Source: Linepithema humile (Eukaryota; Arthropoda; Insecta; Hymenoptera; Formicidae). Taken from it: 64,000 bases of DNA. Location: NCBI RefSeq assembly GCF_040581485.1, contig NC_090129.1:26356764-26420763 (forward strand). Reading direction: 5' to 3'. The notes below the pieces were generated by a model. The model worked only from the letters and a program-made list of their open reading frames with translations. It had not been told where the DNA came from and searched no databases. A program made the position numbers and the translations under genes. Of this stretch, positions 48,101-60,700 are shown in pieces. Each line of letters opens with the position of its first letter. The first letter of the stretch is position 1.

Positions 48101-50460
48101 GTATGTGCGTATACAAAACACACACATACAATGAAATATATTAGGTGTTATTTTCATTGTTAGTTGATGGTAACTGAGACAGTTTTAATGATAGTTTAGA
48201 CAGTGTTGGACAATGCGGAATACCATTATCATTACGGCAATATTTTAGAAAATTTCTGTGGAAATTAAAATAGAGTGGGGAAAAAGGAAGATGGATAGAA
48301 GACCGAGCAAAAACGGGAAGGTAAAAAAAACTTATGATGATTTTCAACTCGACTAATTTCGCGATATTAAACATCTAGAAACGAATACAAATCTCATAAA
48401 TATATTTTATTTCAAAGATTCATGAAATTTACTGTTGTATATACTATTATAATTTACTTAATTTTTATTATCAATTTCCTCTGATGTATTATAAATTAAT
48501 TATTGTGGAATTTATATATATATATATATATAAAATCGATAAAAAATATTCTTCACTTTTTTGTTTTACCCGTCAATTGGGTATTTCTATTTTATTGTTA
48601 ATTAATTTATTTTGATAATTAAATATTAATAGTTAAAAATTTGATATTCTCGTATATAGAAATATATAACAATTTGATTTTCTTTGGTCATGAAGGATGA
48701 TTGGAACTTATTATATTTTGTCATCTATGTATTTCTTACATTCTGTCGAATGTTACATTGTCTAACACCGTTGTTTTTCGCTTTTGATTGCAATTGGCAA
48801 TTGGCATAATTTTCTTGCGATATTTTCTATCCGATTTATTCCACACATAGATTCAATGGCTTTCAGTTAACCTTTCAATTGGCAGGATTGATTCCTTCGT
48901 CCTGCATGTGTCGTAATCGAGACAACGTGAAGGCACACAAAATATCGAGATGTCGACAGACACGCATTCGCGCTTTACCTGTCAATTTGTCAATGATCCT
49001 CTCTCCTCTTCAGAGATTAAAATTTAAAAAGCGTTGACACGCGTCATCGCTGATTCGATTGTCGATGAGATTGACTATTGAGCGCATTTTTCACCGGACA
49101 GTTTATTTCTGCGGAACAAGTCGTTGGAAATGCATTACGTAATATAATATTTTGCATATGAATCACAAATAAACAAAAATTAAAAAATGCAACAAGTTTT
49201 AATAATTCTATATAATTAATGTAGCTAGTATTGAATTCTATTTTTGTAAATTGTATTTTACATTTAGTTTGTGTTCAACGAATTTTTTTATTTCACGAAA
49301 TTTATTATTTGCTCTATATATAATGTTATGTCATTCGAATAATTTATATTTAGCAAGAGATTTTTTTAAAGAGATTCATTATTTTCATATATCCTATACA
49401 CATATTATGTGTACGATATTTTTATTTTAACTTTCTGACTTTGATAGGCATGATTTTATTATTTTAACTAGATCATCTACATAAAAAACGGAATCTGCGC
49501 GTTTAAAGTTTCAGTTTAAAAGTCAAGTAGTCTAAAAAGTCAAGCATCCGCATTTGTTAGATTGATGAGGACTTTAAGAAGTCAAGTAATTGAATAATTG
49601 CCGGGAGAATTCAAAGAATAGAATTAATGTCGGAGAATGGAGTTAATCATCTCCCAGGAATTATAACGAGAATGTAGTTTTCGGTTTACAATCGGATTAA
49701 ATGACACTTTCAGCTCCTACATACATTAATAATAGTGAAATACGAGATGAAGTTGTCAGTTTGAGTGCCAATTCGTCTAACGTAAATAGGAATGACGATT
49801 GAATCGCGGCCAACGCATTTTATGTGCGTAGAATTGCGCTTTCAAATTGTGCATTTTCAGAAATATAAATTTAAAAATATTTTTCCAATTTTATTATTCA
49901 AAAATATAAAATTTAAGAAATATAAATTTTAAAGGAAATTTATATAAAAAAATATTTTTTTACAATATAAAAAATACTAGAATAAATATTACAAAATAAT
50001 AATCGATTATCGATAATACAAACAATATTTCAAGAAAATTATTAATAAAATAGTTATGAATAAAATTAATACGTCAGTCGAATGACTAATTATCAGTATA
50101 ACCAAACAAACAGTCAGTATAAAATTAGCATACACAACTTCAAATGCTTACTATTATTATAGTTAATTATCATACTATTATTTCATTTGAAGTTTTGGTA
50201 ATCGCTGAAAATTATACAGTATAATATTAGTTTTATTCCCAAGAGTTAAGCTTATTTTACTGTCTGTGAGAGAGGTATATTAAAGTAAATTAAAATTTTG
50301 ACGTAATTATAGAAAATTTCAATGAAAGTTCAGCATTGGAATATAATATAAAGGTACTTCAGTTGGAAGGGAAAAAAACGATGATAGAGAAAGATTTCAT
50401 CGAAAAACCAATATTCCCTCTATCAGATAATCTAGATATGTGGAAAAATTAAAAACGTAT
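45173..50460. other. 5' flank of Octbeta3R, no gene recognised
   Basis: Just upstream of the uORFs a minus-strand acceptor-like site (AATTATTAG near 45220) could join noncoding first exons lying further upstream. The rest is AT-rich with modest CpG-richer patches (46680-46920, 47820-48060, 48880-49140) and a (TA)n tract at about 48512-48532. No domain-bearing frame was found. Confidence 0.4.
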
Positions 50461-51242
50461 TTTAACGTCTAGACGCCAAGTAGTCGCGTCAGAGGACGCC
50501 GCAGCGAGCGCAGGCGCTTTCACTACAGTTTCACCACGTTTCCGACCACCCTCGCAAAGTTTTGACCGTGAGCTTGATAAGTGTTATCAATATTACGAAT
50601 CAATTTTATACCCTTATTGCTTTACGAACAGAGAAGTAATTAGTCACAACAGTCTTTTCTTTTCCGGTCACTGTTTTGAAGTTGTGAATTTAAATTGAAA
50701 GCCACTTTTACAAGCGACATATTTTACTTTCAGCGATTTAGTTTCGTCAATCTTTTTTGCACTCGCGAAATTGATGAATTTCAAATTTTTTTAATTAACA
50801 TTAATTATCACTATTTGCAGTTAACTGAATATCATTGTTACTGCATTCCAAACTCAGACTTGCAAATGATTAAAAAGACTGAATTAAATTTTAAGAGTGA
50901 GTAAAACTTCTTGCTACTGATTAATATCAAAATAATGAAAAAGAGCAATACATCACGTAATTGCAATGCAAAATAACATTAAATACGTCTATTGCTATCT
51001 GTTTAGAGAATTGGTATTTTTTATTGCCGAATTTTCTATTATTGAACACTGATATATCACTAATATTTTTAATCATTGATACTTTATCGTCAAATATTCT
51101 ATAGTATTAATTTTTCAATTTTAATTTAACTTTTTATCTACATTCGGACAATTGAGTATTTTCTTCAAGTCTCCTGCAAGCAATGCAATAGCAGATTTAG
51201 CAATTACAGTTCTTCAAAAAGCTAAATTACACACTGATATAA

Positions 51243-51425
51243 TTATTCGATATTGGTAGAACCGGTCGTGGAGCACTGATGTTTCGCTCTAATCCGCAAC
51301 ATGGTGTCGGATCGATCTTTCGCGGGCAAGGTCGCGGCGAGACCGTCGTCGTCCTCGTTCTCGTCGTCGTCGTCGGCGATTTCGAACGGCGGCGGCAACT
51401 GGTAATTCCTTGACGGATCGTACAT
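51243..51425 (-). CDS. Possible small acidic ORF (60 aa), uncertain
   Basis: The frame begins MYDPSRNYQLPPPFE, then has an acidic stretch of Asp/Glu (about residues 18-27), and ends at TAA. Codons are strongly GC3-biased (GAC, GCC, CTC), unlike the surrounding AT-rich DNA. The sequence upstream on this strand is purine-rich, like a 5' UTR. No homology was recognised. It could be a first coding exon of an unseen gene, a uORF in a receptor 5' exon, or a GAC-repeat artefact. Confidence 0.25.
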   Translation of the reverse strand: MYDPSRNYQLPPPFEIADDDDENEDDDGLAATLPAKDRSDTMLRIRAKHQCSTTGSTNIE

Positions 51426-53928
51426 GTTCGGACGACGCCGGTAGACTGAGCGTCGCGACGTTCGCTACGGCGCCGTGTTTCTCTCCCCCTCGAGCTCTCT
51501 CGTTCTTTCTCTTTCTCTTTCTCCCTTTATCTTTCTCTTTCTCTCTCCTTCTTTATGGTATGGTACCGCCCTTCATTGTGTTGCAAAGTGCGGAAAAAGA
51601 AATACAAATATGAAATACAAATCTAACTTTGGCACTCATATATTTATATAGAATAAAGATAACAGAACGATGTGAAATAATAAAATGTATGAAATATTTT
51701 TCATATAAAATTCCAAACTCTATTGCAAAATTAAAAAAATATAAAATATATTGATTTAACCTTTGACTATAGGACTCACATATTTATATAATATAAAAGA
51801 GAATGCAAAATATAAAATATAATAATATGAAATATATAAAATTTAAAAAAATAAAAATATCTCATATTTTGTATAAAATTAAATTTGTAGCTATACTCAT
51901 TATTTATTGGCATACATTGGTTTATTTTATTTCTGCCAAAAATATAATATTGTTACACTTTTCGACATGTGAAATATATATAAATATAGAACACCAGAAA
52001 TTTAAATATACGCAAGAATATTTGATCATTTTGGTTATTACATATGCTTGATTATAATTTGAAAAATGCGAGAGAGAAAAGATGTAAGGTAAAGAAATAC
52101 AATGAAAACAAACGTGGCTATTGTTCCGCGTTTCGTCACCAATTTCTTCGAACAATTCCATTGTTGGGATGATATAAGATCGCGCATCTGGATATTCGAG
52201 TTCGGATATGCATAGGGATGCATTGTCTTTGCGCTGTGCAAATGCTTGCATGCGCGACGTAACGAGAATACGAGAAGGGTGCAGTCGATGATATTAATTA
52301 TAATATGGAGATCGCGCACAGTGACTGACAATAAAAAATAGTTTGCGAGTTTATTTTTATCACTTACAAATGACAGCAACTAAATTCGAGTCGTATTCAT
52401 ATAATTGCGCAGCTAATATAAATTACAATACATAACAGTACGCTAATTAAATTAAAGTTGTTAAAAAAATATTAAAAAATTTTAATTAAATCTTGTTATA
52501 TAATTGTAGCAGAGAGTAATATCTTTTGAGAGAATTTTTATTTGTGACAAATGTGATTTTCATCATTTATTTGTTTTTCTGTTTCATAAATTTATAATTT
52601 AATTATAATTATATAAGAAAATATGACATATGATACATTAATATTGTTATGTTAGTTATAATTTAACAAATATTTGTAAAAATAATTTGAACAATATTTG
52701 CGTGTACAATATTTGATTACAAAATAGGCATATCCAATGTAATATAACCGTAATATCGTGAATAATGCACTAGTATTTCATTAGAAATCAGATGACATTT
52801 TCTGCAATATCCGCTTATAAAGGATGTATTTTAGATTTTCAAAAATCATTTTACAATAAAGAAAAAAAAAACTCTTTCAAATTACTCGAACGTGCAGACG
52901 CGTAACGATCAAGAAAACCTTGATCCGAGATCTTGTGAAAAGAAGCGATGTTTTATTGCAGCAACCTTAGCAACGTATTATACTAATTTAGCTCAATGAC
53001 CACTCGCTCGCTTACAATTCCCGCTTCAATCGATGCCGTATTTCGCAATATCTTTTTCGCATCATCAGATGCATGTACAGCGAATAGAAGGAGATAATAA
53101 GAAATACGCCACACACGTCTGAAACCGAAAGCAGCAATTAATATAACATAATAGAATATAATATTATGTATAATATAACATAATATACATATGTATTATG
53201 AATTAAGAATTACAAAAGGTAAAATCTCTTCTTAGGTACCTCTATTCGGGTTCGTATGCGTAGGATCGATCGGTTCGCGGGGCACGTAATAACGGCGAGC
53301 GGCCTTCGCGCGAAAGCACCGAGGCCGCGCACGTGTTCCCGTTCGCATTCGCGCGCAATTTTACCGTAACCGCACGCTTCTGTTCTCGAAATCGCTCTTC
53401 GAGGGTATCGTTTCCTTCTCGAGGGCGCGCGCTACTCGAAAGGCGACGATCACGCGAAAATCAGGAGTGACCGCACGCAATGACGAGCGAGCGAGTTTCG
53501 TGCACTTCTTCAAGGTCTTCCCGTTGATTCGTTGAAATTTCACAACATCACAAATTTGATTTCAGTAAATTAATATGACAAATAGAATTTTGATAGATTA
53601 ATTTATATGAAATCCAAATAAATTAAAGAAAATAATATTGTTTGCATTATATAAAATAACTTATTTGTATGACTTCAATAAGGCTGGACTTTGATCGGCG
53701 AGAACGAAGATTACTTCTTGATTCGCTATTTCGTTTCAACTTTTTGCCCTCTGCAAGAACTTACATCCGCGTAGTAAGTACGAAGTTCCGATCCAATTCC
53801 GACTGTCATAGAGAAAGAGAGAGAAGTTTTTTTGATCCACTCGAACTGCGCACGCTGATGATGAAAGGACTTTGTGCGAAATTATTGTATATGTTATAAG
53901 ACGAATATTTTATATATGAACAGTCTTT

Positions 53929-53931
<3 letters not shown>

Positions 53932-53978
<47 letters not shown>
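53932..53978. repeat. (TC)n microsatellite
   Basis: An uninterrupted CT run of about 46 bp, followed by imperfect pyrimidine sequence to about 54005. Confidence 0.95.
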
Positions 53979-53984
<6 letters not shown>

Positions 53985-54009
53985 CTCTCTCTCCCCCCTC
54001 TTTCTTTTT

Positions 54010-54059
54010 GAAGTTGGGCTCTTTCTGAAGTTGGGCTCTTTCTGAAGTTGGGCTCTTCA
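54010..54059. repeat. 17-bp tandem repeat, about 3 copies
   Basis: GAAGTTGGGCTCTTTCT recurs at 54010, 54027 and 54044 with essentially no divergence, directly next to the (TC)n tract. The identity suggests recent expansion. Confidence 0.9.
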
Positions 54060-55433
54060 AGATATATGATGTGAAATTTGGCTGACGAACAATTCTTTGA
54101 TATTCTTTGTAAAAAATCGGAACAATTTTTTTCTTGACAAACCAAAGTGCGCGTCATCACATATATTCGCTATTTTCTATATTTTCGATGCTTATGATTC
54201 CAACTAAGTAAACAAGAGCAAACAAAATTAAATTAAATTAGAAAAATTAAAATAAGAAATGAAGATAGAACTAATTAATAAGATATTTAACAAGTTTAGA
54301 TGTGATTGTTCTGAAAGTGCACACTTGCACGATATATAATTGTTTAAATATTCGTAACGGTTATTTTCTTTTTCGAAAAAAATAGCTCTTTCAATTATTG
54401 TGCTAGAGGCACGAAATATAAGCTGACTTGGACACGCGGTGTCGCAATTTACATTCGTTACCCGTTCCTCGGGGCGGCCGACTCTCCGGTTAAAATACTG
54501 CCGTTTTTCCGTCATTGTCCACTTTTCACCGTGGGGGTACCAAACCGGCGGCGACACGTGCCATGTCCGTACTACGTCACAGGAATTGATTTCACGTTCG
54601 TTCGCAACTTGTTCAGTCATTCTCAGATGTTCCTTTTATTTTTTATTTATATTTCTGATTTTTATACAGGATGATTTGTAACGGGAATGATGAATATCTT
54701 TCGCGACTGACAAGAGAAAACGTACTAAATAGCAAAAAAATTGAAAGCTGTCATGATGTGTAACATTTTATCACGTTATTTTGCAGTAATGTGTCTGTAG
54801 TGTGTAATTGTTTTTTAATCAATTTTATTTTTATTATTTTTTGCAAAAGTTATTTTACAAATCAGCTACTTTTATATTTATAAATTAATTACTTCACTTT
54901 TGTTGAAGCAATATCTTTGATAAAGTAATGAATAAAGATTTCGACAAGTGAACAATGCATCATTGTTATTGTAATAATTATGATAATTACCATCTTTGTT
55001 ACGGCATACATTTTGTATTTTCTGTTCGAGGCAAAGCTGTTGTTTACCATGTTTTATTGGCAGAAAAATGCAGCGTTCCAAATAATAAATTTTTTTTATT
55101 ATTCACCATATGGAAAAGAAACGAATAAAAATTACTTTAAAATCGCAACATAATCGTTAAGAGTTGTTTTACGCGGTATATTTTGCTCATATTGCAATAA
55201 AAATGTTACAACAAAATTATCAATGGCTACTAATTTCTCTATTTTTGAACAAGACAAGGCCAATGATTATTAACTATTTACCGTGAGAAATTGTAAACAA
55301 CTTTTTTGAAGTAAAAGAAAAATATTTTAATGCTATGCTATAATATAGATTAAGATTCTTGTGTATGAAAGTTTAATGATATGGAAAATAGTTTTTGTTT
55401 TATTAATAATAATATTATTATAATTATATTATG

Positions 55434-55498
55434 TTATGTATTATGTATTATTATGTATTATGTATTATGTATTATGTATTATGTATATTATGTATTAT
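55434..55498. repeat. 7-bp tandem repeat (TTATGTA)n
   Basis: Eight or so copies of TTATGTA with a few slippage variants, within an AT-rich, ATT-repeat background. Confidence 0.85.
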
Positions 55499-56007
55499 GC
55501 GAATTATAATATTAATATATTGTTTTATTAATAATATTTTTATTAATAATATAAAGTAAACTTTATGGCGCAAAAATGACGCAAAAAGGCAAAAGAAATA
55601 TACAATTGGTGACACATATTTTAAAAACATTATGACTATTTATAAAATTTACACGTGCAAAATAAAAAGCACAAGTACATTGTTTGATGCAATATGTATT
55701 TAAATAATAGAAGTCGATAAATATAAATGAATGATACTTTAAATATAATTAGTACCAGAGTTTGGTGTTTTGATTTTACAATTATTAAAAATTAACACTA
55801 TCTGTTTCTTTTAAATGCTGAATTTTTATATTTTATATTTTACTTAATTATTTTTTATACTATCTGAAATTTTTTTCTAAAATTTGTTATATTTGAATTC
55901 TATATCTTAAAATTGAAGACTTAATTTTAAAATTGATTAAATTTTAACTTAACGTTTATACTTTTTATTTCCTTTTTCCTTTAATAAGAGAAGAAGAGAG
56001 ACTATAC

Positions 56008-56107
56008 TATTTCATTTGAAATGCATTTTAGAATAAAGAATTTAACTGTTTAAATAAAATTTTTAATTCTTTTAAAATCATTTTGATTGATTTTTCGCGA
56101 AATAATT
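56008..56107 (+). repeat. Duplicated block, copy 1
   Basis: 100 bp aligning without gaps to 56579-56678; I count 9 differences, so about 91% identity. The shared segment begins TATTTCATTTGAAATGCAT and ends CGAAATAATT. Homology fades on both sides. Confidence 0.9.
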
Positions 56108-56541
56108 AACTACTATAATATTGTAATAACGCGCAATATATCTATTTATAAGTCGAATTATTCACGAAATGGTATTTTTAATGCGTTGAATAAACACGTA
56201 TAGCGATAAATCAATGAATTTTATTAATTATGAAAGAAGAGTTTCTCACTCGGCTCGACGGAAATGGCCGACGTTAATATTGACATTGCGTGCAGTGTGT
56301 GGAATGCTCGAGTTTGATTTCGAGTTCGACAATATCCGCTAAACAGAATCCCGGAATATCGCCTAAGCGACCGCACATTGCGTCGAGTTGGATCTTGTTT
56401 GATTAATTCGCCGAAACGCGTAATTACACGAGCATCGATGGTGGTAGACTATCGAATTGTGGAGGACCATATTAAACTTGCTGTCAATTTTGCGACATCA
56501 TTGATTAAAGATTGTCTACAGTCAAAAGAGAAAAGGGGAGA

Positions 56542-56573
<32 letters not shown>

Positions 56574-56578
56574 TGCAT

Positions 56579-56678
56579 TATTTCATTTGAAATGCATTTT
56601 AGAATAAAGAATTTAATTTTTTAAATAAAATCTTTGATCCTTTTAAAATTATTTTAATCGATTTTTCGTGAAATAATT
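56579..56678 (+). repeat. Duplicated block, copy 2
   Basis: Same orientation as copy 1, starting 571 bp downstream of it. It begins directly after a (GA)n tract, which may have helped the duplication. No terminal repeats identify it as a transposon. Confidence 0.9.
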
Positions 56679-57264
56679 TTACAATAAATTTAATTTAGTA
56701 ATATAATTCGATGAAATAACTCGTAAACGTCCACCATTTTCTTTTAAATTACATTGTGCTGTCCTGCAAATTTCAGATTCATATATTCTGCATGATTACA
56801 TTTCTATCGTTTTTTTCCTTCGTTCTTTCTTTCTTTTTTCTTTCTTTTTGCGGACCGGATGGAGTTTTCTCGCATCTCCGAATCACGTTGTCGAAAGGAA
56901 ACCTTACCGATGCAATATAATCTAAGGAATGTAATGTACGGTATCGAAATTCCGTAGAAGCGAAAGTTTTGCCAAAGAAGGAGTTCGGGGTGAAAATTTT
57001 TCTTTAAAGAACATGTAAAAGAGAAAAGAAGAAAGTAATCTTTTCTCTGATAAAATTCTTTTACTATTTGATGTAAAGAGATTGGTAACATTCTAAAATA
57101 CCATTAATGATTATAACCATTAAACATTTATACACCCTATCAAGAATATAGATCTCTATAAAAATACAAGAGGAAGAACGAAAAATAAGTATAATATAAA
57201 GATCATAGTTTCATACATCGCATATACTATATATATATATATTTATTTAAAAATATATAATAAA

Positions 57265-57268
<4 letters not shown>

Positions 57269-57311
<43 letters not shown>
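57269..57311. repeat. (GA)n microsatellite
   Basis: About 40 bp of GA dinucleotides with one AAA interruption. A smaller one lies at about 56536-56572. Confidence 0.93.
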
Positions 57312-57496
57312 TAAAATATGTAAAGATATACAAATATATGTATTAATTAATCAAAATGTCATTATGCGAATATGTCTATATTTTACAACTGAAGTATTTG
57401 GATTGCGCAGTGATTTGATTGCTAATTAACGACATTCGCATCCTACGTTCCTGCCAGTAATATGGCAGTTCAATTTTCCATTTATTCGTTTGTTTA

Positions 57497-57522
57497 ATAT
57501 ATATATATATATATATATATAT
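57497..57522. repeat. (TA)n microsatellite
   Basis: About 13 TA units without interruption. Confidence 0.93.
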
Positions 57523-57753
57523 GAGCCATTGGCATAATTCGATTATTACTTCCGCTCGCGACGCATGCAAACAATTATCGAGTTATCACTGATTACCTCG
57601 GAAATAAATTGACACAAGCTTTTGTAATTGAAATAAAATCCGCTAACGTAAGATTTTTTCATTAAAATCACTTTTACATTGAATAAAAAATATATTTTGC
57701 GAAATGTATACTAATTATGTTATTTTACAACGCTGGATTTATTTGTACATTCA

Positions 57754-57792
57754 ATTTTGCATTAATTTTGCATTAATTTTGCATTTAATTTT
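57754..57792. repeat. 11-bp tandem repeat (TTTTGCATTAA), about 3.5 copies
   Basis: Three successive near-identical units, the last with one extra T. Confidence 0.85.
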
Positions 57793-60700
57793 GTGAGAAT
57801 GGTATTCATGTATATTATAGAAATTGTCCGATATCTGCGATATCCAGCAAAGAGACATTGTACGATTAATGAAATGGTCGAAACTTAGCGAAATTCAAGG
57901 TTGTAATTGCGCGTTGCAATCTGGGTTTGAACAGCGCGACTCAAAAGATCCGTCTAGTTGCAATCAATTGCAGTTCTATATCAAAGTTCTAGTTCTTGCA
58001 ATTGAAATAGATGCAGTCTGTGATTGCAATCTACATGCAAATTTACATTACATATATGCTATCTTGCAAATATGTGCGTGTTTGTGTTTTTATCTTAGTA
58101 ACATTAATAAATAATAATTCTAATCTCAGTCATCTTTAATTCTTAAAAAAGCTTTAAAAATAATTTATATATCATCAACTGTAATTTAAAAAATTAAGAA
58201 AATTAAAATTTTTGTTTAAATACCTTCTTCTTTGCCACATTTTAGTCATATTTATTGTTTCTAAGCAAATAGGATGAATCGAATATTTTTACTTGAGTAT
58301 GATAAGAGTAAAAGTCTTCGTCGTGTATAATGGAAACAACAGAAAGGACGAAAGGGGGCATGTCGTAAAGGGCGCAATTTAATATTTGAGCTCCGCAGGT
58401 TGCGCTTTGAAGCGGTGCGGCGATGTGCGATGTAACGGCACTAATTAACTCGATAAAATGATGTCATAACGTAAATTAGGACGTTCCGTGAAATGGCTAG
58501 TTGCGCGTATTATCGATTGCATGTGCAGCCTGTATTCTAGATATATCGCTGATGCGTTACAGATTTATCCCTGGAAAATACAATCGGTCAGATATATCCG
58601 CTACTTTCCGCAGCAAAATGATTTCCGTTGGGATATCTGGTTCTTCCAAAAGAATCTACTTTCGTGCACTTCCGCACATAATCTTTTCTTTATTGCAATC
58701 TTGTAAAATTATAAAAATTATAGTTACACGTAATTATATATATATTAATTATTATAATAAAATCATAGAAATTTAAAAGAAATCTAGAAGAAAACTTGAA
58801 TTTCTCTCTTTCTAATAAACTTTATACTTATATTCTCTCTCTTTATATAGAAATCTATATTTGAAAAAAATTTTTTAATATAGAAAATATATCTTCTTAC
58901 TCGATGCTTTTAATATAAAATTTAAGCTAAAGTTTAAACCTAAAGCAGTCAATAGCAGTCTTCTTAGATGTTAGCACAAAGTTTCAATTTCCGCAGCGAT
59001 ATTTATGGTTTTAGTTTGGCAAAGTTTTCTATGAGAATATGCTTCTGTTCAGCGCAAAGAATATTCTGTTCGGATACCGATAGATTCTCCTGATACCAAG
59101 TTTATAATAGAAAATAGAAATAACTTTCTCGTTCTTCGAGATCGAACGTCAAACGTTACTTGTTCGCAAAGGAATGCGAACTCAAAGTACGAAGTGCGAC
59201 AAGTTACCCTCGCACAAGCGGTTCATTTCGTCTTCCCTTGACATAAAGGAAATTTACTATTTCCCACAGGGAAGAAAGACGAAAGAATGTTCGTTTTAGC
59301 TAGAGATTGGTGAATCCTTACGAGAAGGACTCAATCCGCGAACCGCTCTTTTGCGTGTAACGAGCTGCGAACGCTCGAGTTGCATCGTTACTCATTTAAT
59401 GAAAATATCCTTTTTCACTTTTTGTACAGAAACCCTTACTTGCTTCATAACAATAGAGTTCTCAAATGTTAAAAAAGGGAACAAAGCGATTTCTCTACGG
59501 TATTCTCTGTGACAAGACAATCGCGAGAGTTTAAATAGATCTATACTTTCTCGTATAGGTAAGGATTTGCATTGCAGAGGTATTGTAGCGGCAATAAAAA
59601 AATAAAAGGAAGAATATTGCGAAGCTGCATCACTATTGAAACTAAGACGCCAGCGATAATGGGAAAGCAAAGAGCGTCCACTTTGTAAATTGATTCGAAG
59701 ATGTAACTAAATTCTGGCTCTAGATTAAAGGATACCTAGATAAAAAGAAAACGCTATTGCTCTAAGAGGCGTTGTATATACTATTTTATTTTGATATTCG
59801 TAGATACATCATGCCGTATAAGATAAAATTTATTTCTTTTTTTAAACTTGTCATATTTAAGTAGGAAAAACTTATCTTACTTTTAAGACGAAGAAGAATA
59901 TTTGCCAACATAAATTACAGATCGATATAATTCTGCCTGCAAGCGTTTGCTAAGCTGAGATAGAATATAGTATAGATAATCCGGTAAAGATAAACAGGAG
60001 TCTATTATAACTTCTAAATTCTACAGGATAATAAACTTATTCCCGTCCTGCAGGAGAACGGTGAATTAACGACGGGCTAATTCTCGAGATAACGATGTTC
60101 AAATAAGATTGCCTTTTAAGAAAAGCAAGTCTTAATGTGTTGTCAAATAAATTCACGATACCGTGGAAAATACAAATGAGTCTCCCGTTGAAGACAATGC
60201 AATCTGGGATATCTAAATATAGGAACGTATAATTAAAGTGTAAGGAAAAAATTTTTCGCACACTATACTTGTTTTTGAACTCAAATTTGAATTAAAAATC
60301 AAGTTATGTTTTATAATAAAATTTCACTTTTTTTCAAAATTTATAACTTTTATTTTTTTTTATATATTTAAACTTGTTGATTAAATTTTCACTTCAATTA
60401 TTTTATAAATAACTTTGCAATAACTTTTCTTTTATGTGTCCAAGAAAGTCGCTAAAGTACACAAACTTTATTCGACCACTTCTTATGATGACATTCTGTA
60501 TTCGCGCACTAATATTCGTCTTAACAAGCGTATCATTTGTCCTTCGCTTCGAAAGAAATAGCAAAAAAAGCGCATCCACTTCACCCCTATTCTGTGGATA
60601 GTTTCGTAATGAATAGCACACCGTGGATAGAAGGAAAACGAATGACAAAGTTTCGAGGCCGTAGTCAAGACGAAAGTTCTGAAGTAGATATGCTGCGAAA

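Larger units (their letters stand above)
50461..54680. promoter_or_regulatory. Group of CpG-dense patches upstream of Octbeta3R
   Basis: Four GC- and CpG-rich islands stand out at about 50465-50590, 51250-51500, 53230-53540 and 54420-54625, separated by very AT-rich DNA. They contain CACGTG (54555-54560) and CRE-like TGACGTA sequence. They may be promoters or noncoding first exons of the receptor, 5.5-9.5 kb from its ATG. This is inference from composition only. Confidence 0.3.

Noticed and set aside
53806..54160. Two overlapping minus-strand frames with Arg-Glu repeats
   Set aside because: They translate the (TC)n microsatellite and the 17-bp repeat; there is no independent coding signal.
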